Assembly (NCBI GenBank): GCA_902803675.1
Contig: CADCQZ010000433.1
Location: 1 to 5,875 of the forward strand
Direction of reading: 5' to 3'
DNA: 5,875 nucleotides
Source of the DNA: an uncultured Eubacteriales bacterium
GTDB taxonomy: Bacteria > Bacillota_A > Clostridia > Christensenellales > Aristaeellaceae
Under the pieces are notes generated by a model, which was not told the DNA's origin, made no database searches, and saw only the letters and a list, made by a program, of their open reading frames with translations. A program made the translations under genes and the position numbers. Shown piece after piece: positions 5,564 to 5,875 of this stretch. Every line of letters begins with the position of its first letter. Position 1 is the stretch's first letter.

Positions 5564-5592
5564 ATTATACATCTTTTGTCCGGAATGCGCAA
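5564..5592 (-). promoter_or_regulatory. Promoter of the zinc-ribbon/deoC/galM operon
   Basis: On the minus strand, TTGCGC (5592-5587) and a consensus TATAAT (5569-5564) are separated by 17 bp. Transcription would begin near 5557, giving a leader of about 55 nt before the ATG at 5501. The -10 is perfect; the -35 matches only in TTG. No clear operator is seen. Confidence 0.65.
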
Positions 5593-5604
5593 GCTGTTAG
5601 ATGA

Positions 5605-5634
5605 CCGGGGCTCCCCGGCACGATCGGGGCTTTT
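5605..5634 (+). other. GC-rich hairpins between divergent promoters
   Basis: CCGGGG (5605-5610) can pair with CCCCGG (5613-5618) with almost no loop. Alternatively CCCCG (5613-5617) pairs with CGGGG (5625-5629) across a 7-nt loop and is followed by CTTTTC, which looks like a weak plus-strand terminator. The two pairings exclude each other. No plus-strand gene lies upstream in this 207-bp intergenic region, so a terminator here has no obvious client. Confidence 0.35.
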
Positions 5635-5659
5635 CATTTGCCGCGCGATTTGGTATAAT
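5631..5659 (+). promoter_or_regulatory. Promoter of trkA
   Basis: TGG-TATAAT (5651-5659) is an extended, consensus -10. TTTTCA (5631-5636) is a partial -35 at the ideal 17-bp spacing. Transcription should begin near 5666, exactly at the start of the GCCCC-GAGC-GGGGC stem-loop (5666-5679), so the message would carry a hairpin at its very 5' end. The operon promoter for the zinc-ribbon gene diverges about 60 bp away. Confidence 0.7.
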
Positions 5660-5665
5660 GGCAGC

Positions 5666-5679
5666 GCCCCGAGCGGGGC
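5666..5679 (+). promoter_or_regulatory. 5'-leader stem-loop of trkA mRNA
   Basis: GCCCC (5666-5670) pairs with GGGGC (5675-5679) around a GAGC tetraloop at the predicted transcript start. Terminal 5' stem-loops commonly stabilise bacterial messages. It ends 15 nt before the Shine-Dalgarno AAAGGA (5695-5700), so it should not block ribosome binding. Confidence 0.5.
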
Positions 5680-5708
5680 ATCGGATCAATCGTCAAAGGA
5701 AGTTTGTT

Positions 5709-5875
5709 ATGCGAATCGTGATCATCGGATGCGGCAAGGTGGGCGTCGCCCTGACCAAGACACTGAGCCATGAGGGGCACGACCTGACCATGATCGACCG
5801 CAACAGGGCCGTGCTGGAGCAGAACGAGGAGCGCCTGGACATGATGGTGCTCGAGGGGAACGGCACCAGCGTGGC
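5709..5875 (+). CDS. trkA: Trk potassium-uptake regulatory subunit TrkA, N-terminal part
   Basis: The first 55 codons of a gene that runs off the right edge. MRIVIIGCGKVG begins a Rossmann-type RCK/TrkA_N domain, with the dinucleotide-binding GxGxxG at residues 7-12. The acidic residue ending the second strand is Asp30 in TMIDRN, and EGNGTS (49-54) is the TrkA-typical loop after strand three. TrkA is the cytoplasmic NAD(H)/ATP-binding regulator that gates the membrane K+ channel TrkH/KtrB. The ATG at 5709 has AAAGGA (5695-5700) 8 nt upstream. Whether the gene is single-RCK (KtrA-like, about 220 residues) or double-RCK (about 450) cannot be seen; the ID and GNG motifs suit both. A trkH partner may lie downstream, outside the window. 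Confidence 0.88.
   Translation, partial: MRIVIIGCGKVGVALTKTLSHEGHDLTMIDRNRAVLEQNEERLDMMVLEGNGTSV

Noticed and set aside
5495..5773. Plus-strand frame of 92 codons spanning the trkA promoter
   Set aside because: It crosses two promoters and ends out of frame inside trkA; no domain and no good ribosome-binding site.
1..5875. tRNA, rRNA, CRISPR array, insertion sequence or attachment site
   Set aside because: No cloverleaf, rRNA-like block, regularly spaced repeat series, transposase or integrase motif was found on either strand.

Overview
The window reads as a chromosomal segment from a Gram-positive, Clostridia-like bacterium. It is GC-rich with strong GC bias at third codon positions. Shine-Dalgarno sites are AAGGAGG- or GGAGG-type, alternative starts occur, and sce7726-type and cytidylate-kinase-like (AAA_26-type) small proteins are typical of gut or rumen Firmicutes. 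Taxonomy is inferred from gene content and translation signals only.

Layout from left to right. Bases 1-111 are an AT-rich non-coding stretch with nested inverted TGTGCA repeats, where no gene can be assigned. A minus-strand secreted phosphodiester glycosidase (NAGPA/DUF2233-type) gene fills 112-951. It diverges from a plus-strand TtcA-family PP-loop ATPase gene (1025-1864) across a 73-bp region holding an extended -10 promoter and a dyad. The TtcA-like gene ends tail-to-tail with a 7-bp overlap against a run of five minus-strand genes.

In transcription order that run is: a zinc-ribbon membrane protein (5501-4851), deoxyribose-phosphate aldolase deoC (4830-4144), aldose 1-epimerase galM (4125-3076), an sce7726-family PD-(D/E)XK nuclease-like protein (about 3098-2502) and a cytidylate-kinase-like protein (2445-1858). 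The first three are spaced by 18-20 bp and look like one operon driven from a TATAAT promoter near 5564. DeoC cleaves deoxyribose 5-phosphate to glyceraldehyde 3-phosphate and acetaldehyde. GalM interconverts sugar anomers, so the operon core is sugar or deoxynucleoside salvage. A very strong intrinsic terminator for this operon lies inside the 5' coding end of the sce7726-like gene, which is the most unusual feature here. A second hairpin sits directly after that gene's stop codon.

At the right edge a divergent promoter leads to the truncated 5' end of a TrkA potassium-uptake regulatory subunit (5709 to the window end). Everything except the zinc-ribbon protein belongs to a recognisable family. 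I see no mobile element, CRISPR array, rRNA or tRNA, and no clear evidence of a wholly new multi-gene system. The interesting signals are mostly RNA- and DNA-level.
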